This document shows positions 62,679 through 64,000 of a stretch of 64,000 bases of DNA, piece by piece. The position numbers and the translations under genes were made by a program. Numbering within the stretch: position 1 is the stretch's first letter; each line of letters begins with the position of its first letter. Below the pieces are notes generated by a model. The model saw nothing but the letters and a program-made list of their open reading frames with translations. It did not search any database and had not been told where the DNA came from. This stretch comes from a bacterium (GTDB lineage: Bacteria > Myxococcota_A > Polyangia > Nannocystales > Nannocystaceae), in NCBI GenBank assembly GCA_024742475.1, contig JANSYI010000025.1, forward strand, positions 62,001-126,000, written 5' to 3'.

Positions 62679-64000
62679 ATGTACGCGTCTGAACGGATCG
62701 GACTTTCCTTGGGTTTGCCGCTCCTCCTGGGAGCGGGCCTTGCCGCCGCGCTGGGAGGAGGGTGCCTGAACATCGGCGCCTACACGTGCAGCGACAACAA
62801 CCAGTGCCTCGACGGTGGCCAGGCGGGGTTCTGCCAGCCCACCGGCTACTGTAGCTACCCCGATCCGGTCTGCGCGACCGGGTTCCGCTATGGCGACGAC
62901 GCCGACGCCGACCTCGCCGGCGAGTGCGTCGAGGTCCCCGGGGCCACCGACACCGACACCGACCCGACCACGGTCGACCCCACCGATGCGACCAGCTCTG
63001 GCGGGTCCTCCGAGACCGGCCTGCCGACCACACTCGAGCCGACCACGACCAACGACACGCTCGACACCGACTCCACGGCCACCGAGACGGGCGACACCTG
63101 CGGAAGCCTGGACCAGCCGTGCTGCGGCGACACCTGCGACGACGGGCTGAGCTGCTTCGGCGGCACCTGTGGGTGCATCGAGGACATGGCCGCAGGTCCC
63201 AACCACACGTGCGTGACCCGGACCGATGGACACGTCTTTTGCTGGGGCGCCAACGAAACCGGCCAGCTCGGGGTCGTCGGCCTCGTCTCGTCGCCGGTGC
63301 CCGTGCTCACCGCCGAGACCTTGCTCGGCGGAGACGGAACGCGCGCCACGCAGATCGACGCGGCCGCACACACGTGTGCGCTTCGCGAGGACGGCAACGC
63401 GGTGTGCTGGGGCGAGAACGCCTTCGGGGCCTCGATCCCCGCGATGCCCTCGAAGACCGCCGCGCCGCCCACGTTGATCACGCTGGCGACCAACTGGCTG
63501 CAGCCCGCGCTGGGCACGGGCTTCACCTGCATCGCCCAGTCGGCCGACTTCGTCGCGACGTGTTTTGGGCGCAACGATCGCGGTCAGCTCACCGGCGCCG
63601 AGTCACCCGGGCCCATCTCGATCGAGTCGCTGTTCAACTTCGTGGAGATCGACGCCGACACCTCGCACGTGTGCGGAAGAACGGTCACCGGCGAGATGTA
63701 CTGCTGGGGCGAGAACGCAGACGGCCAGCTCGGCGTCAACCCGGCCACCGTCCCCTTCTCCGCGACCGTGCGGCAGATCCTCGTGCCTCCCGTCGGCGAC
63801 ATCGCCGTCGGTGCAGGCCACAGCTGCGCCCGGGTGGGCGACGCCGTCCAATGCTGGGGCGACAACGCGTTGGGTCAGCTCGGCGACGGCACGGGGGTCG
63901 ATTCGCTCACCCCCGTCTCGGCGACGCTTCCCGCCGGAGCCATCGCCAACGTGACCGCGTCCGGAAACGTCAGCTGCGCGCAGCTCGGCACCGGCGAGGT
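62679..64000 (+). CDS. RCC1-repeat lipoprotein, 3' end beyond the window
   Basis: Open from the ATG at 62679 through the right edge without a stop (at least 440 codons). A lipobox-like Leu-Gly-Gly-Gly-Cys follows the signal, then a Cys-rich segment and a Thr/Asp-rich linker. From about residue 165 there are RCC1-type repeats (for example HTCVTRTDGHVFCWG, HTCALREDGNAVCWGENA, CGRTVTGEMYCWGENADGQLG), a beta-propeller common on the surface of myxobacteria. The 3' part is missing, so repeat number and C-terminal sorting signal are unknown. Divergent from the kinase gene, 128 bp apart. Confidence 0.9.
   Translation, partial: MYASERIGLSLGLPLLLGAGLAAALGGGCLNIGAYTCSDNNQCLDGGQAGFCQPTGYCSYPDPVCATGFRYGDDADADLAGECVEVPGATDTDTDPTTVDPTDATSSGGSSETGLPTTLEPTTTNDTLDTDSTATETGDTCGSLDQPCCGDTCDDGLSCFGGTCGCIEDMAAGPNHTCVTRTDGHVFCWGANETGQLGVVGLVSSPVPVLTAETLLGGDGTRATQIDAAAHTCALREDGNAVCWGENAFGASIPAMPSKTAAPPTLITLATNWLQPALGTGFTCIAQSADFVATCFGRNDRGQLTGAESPGPISIESLFNFVEIDADTSHVCGRTVTGEMYCWGENADGQLGVNPATVPFSATVRQILVPPVGDIAVGAGHSCARVGDAVQCWGDNALGQLGDGTGVDSLTPVSATLPAGAIANVTASGNVSCAQLGTGE

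Overview
The window looks like chromosomal DNA of a myxobacterium, most likely suborder Nannocystineae (Plesiocystis/Enhygromyxa/Nannocystis type). The grounds are very high G+C with G/C third positions, three eukaryote-like Ser/Thr kinases (two fused to TPR regions), a protease with a DUF4215-type Cys-rich motif and a MYXO-CTERM-like tail, RCC1-repeat and AgmX/PglI-like lipoproteins, Ser/Thr-rich secretory linkers, and a P450 that resembles animal cholesterol 7-alpha-hydroxylase. This is inference from content; no rRNA or other phylogenetic marker is present. Coding density is very high and no stretch over 300 bp lacks a gene. I see no tRNA, rRNA, insertion sequence, phage, CRISPR array or replication origin.

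Layout. 0.1-6.4 kb (minus): kinase-TPR protein, MBOAT acyltransferase and its SGNH partner (an alginate-type O-acetylation pair), and a small membrane protein. 6.6-9.2 kb: CYP7-like P450 convergent with a FemAB/GNAT-like protein. 9.4-13.3 kb: clpS-clpA and a tandem pair of unknown paralogues. 13.3-18.3 kb: second kinase-TPR protein divergent from an ECF sigma factor, a membrane protein, and a second ECF sigma with its zinc-type anti-sigma factor. 18.3-26 kb: secreted protein, prolyl oligopeptidase lipoprotein, MYXO-CTERM metalloprotease, GST and Old-Yellow-Enzyme-type oxidoreductase. 26-34.4 kb (plus): AgmX-like lipoprotein, spermidine-synthase-like membrane protein, beta-barrel-like protein and a giant Ca-loop alpha/beta-hydrolase lipoprotein. 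34.4-40.3 kb: small proteins, SDR, DUF4388-like, DUF1566-like and HDOD signalling genes. 40.4-45.1 kb: a 2-oxoacid dehydrogenase operon (E1alpha, E1beta, E2, E3) in which both E1 subunits have lost thiamine-diphosphate residues while E2 and E3 look intact. 46.4-50.8 kb (minus): four genes linked by ATGA overlaps (class II glutamine amidotransferase, toroid membrane protein, small membrane protein, HTTM/gamma-carboxylase-like protein). 50.9-57.8 kb: a sigma-54 activator divergent from an argC-GNAT-GNAT-ATP-grasp-papain-like operon, with three 18-bp palindromes and a -24/-12 promoter between them. 57.8-64 kb: HDAC-family amidohydrolase, lipoproteins, a third Ser/Thr kinase with a TPR partner, and an RCC1 lipoprotein running off the right edge.

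Best candidates for undescribed biology: (1) the sigma-54-controlled argC/GNAT/ATP-grasp/papain-like operon with its visible regulatory circuit; (2) the E1 pseudoenzyme inside an otherwise normal dehydrogenase operon; (3) the CYP7-clan P450 in a bacterium; (4) the translationally coupled amidotransferase-toroid-HTTM cluster.
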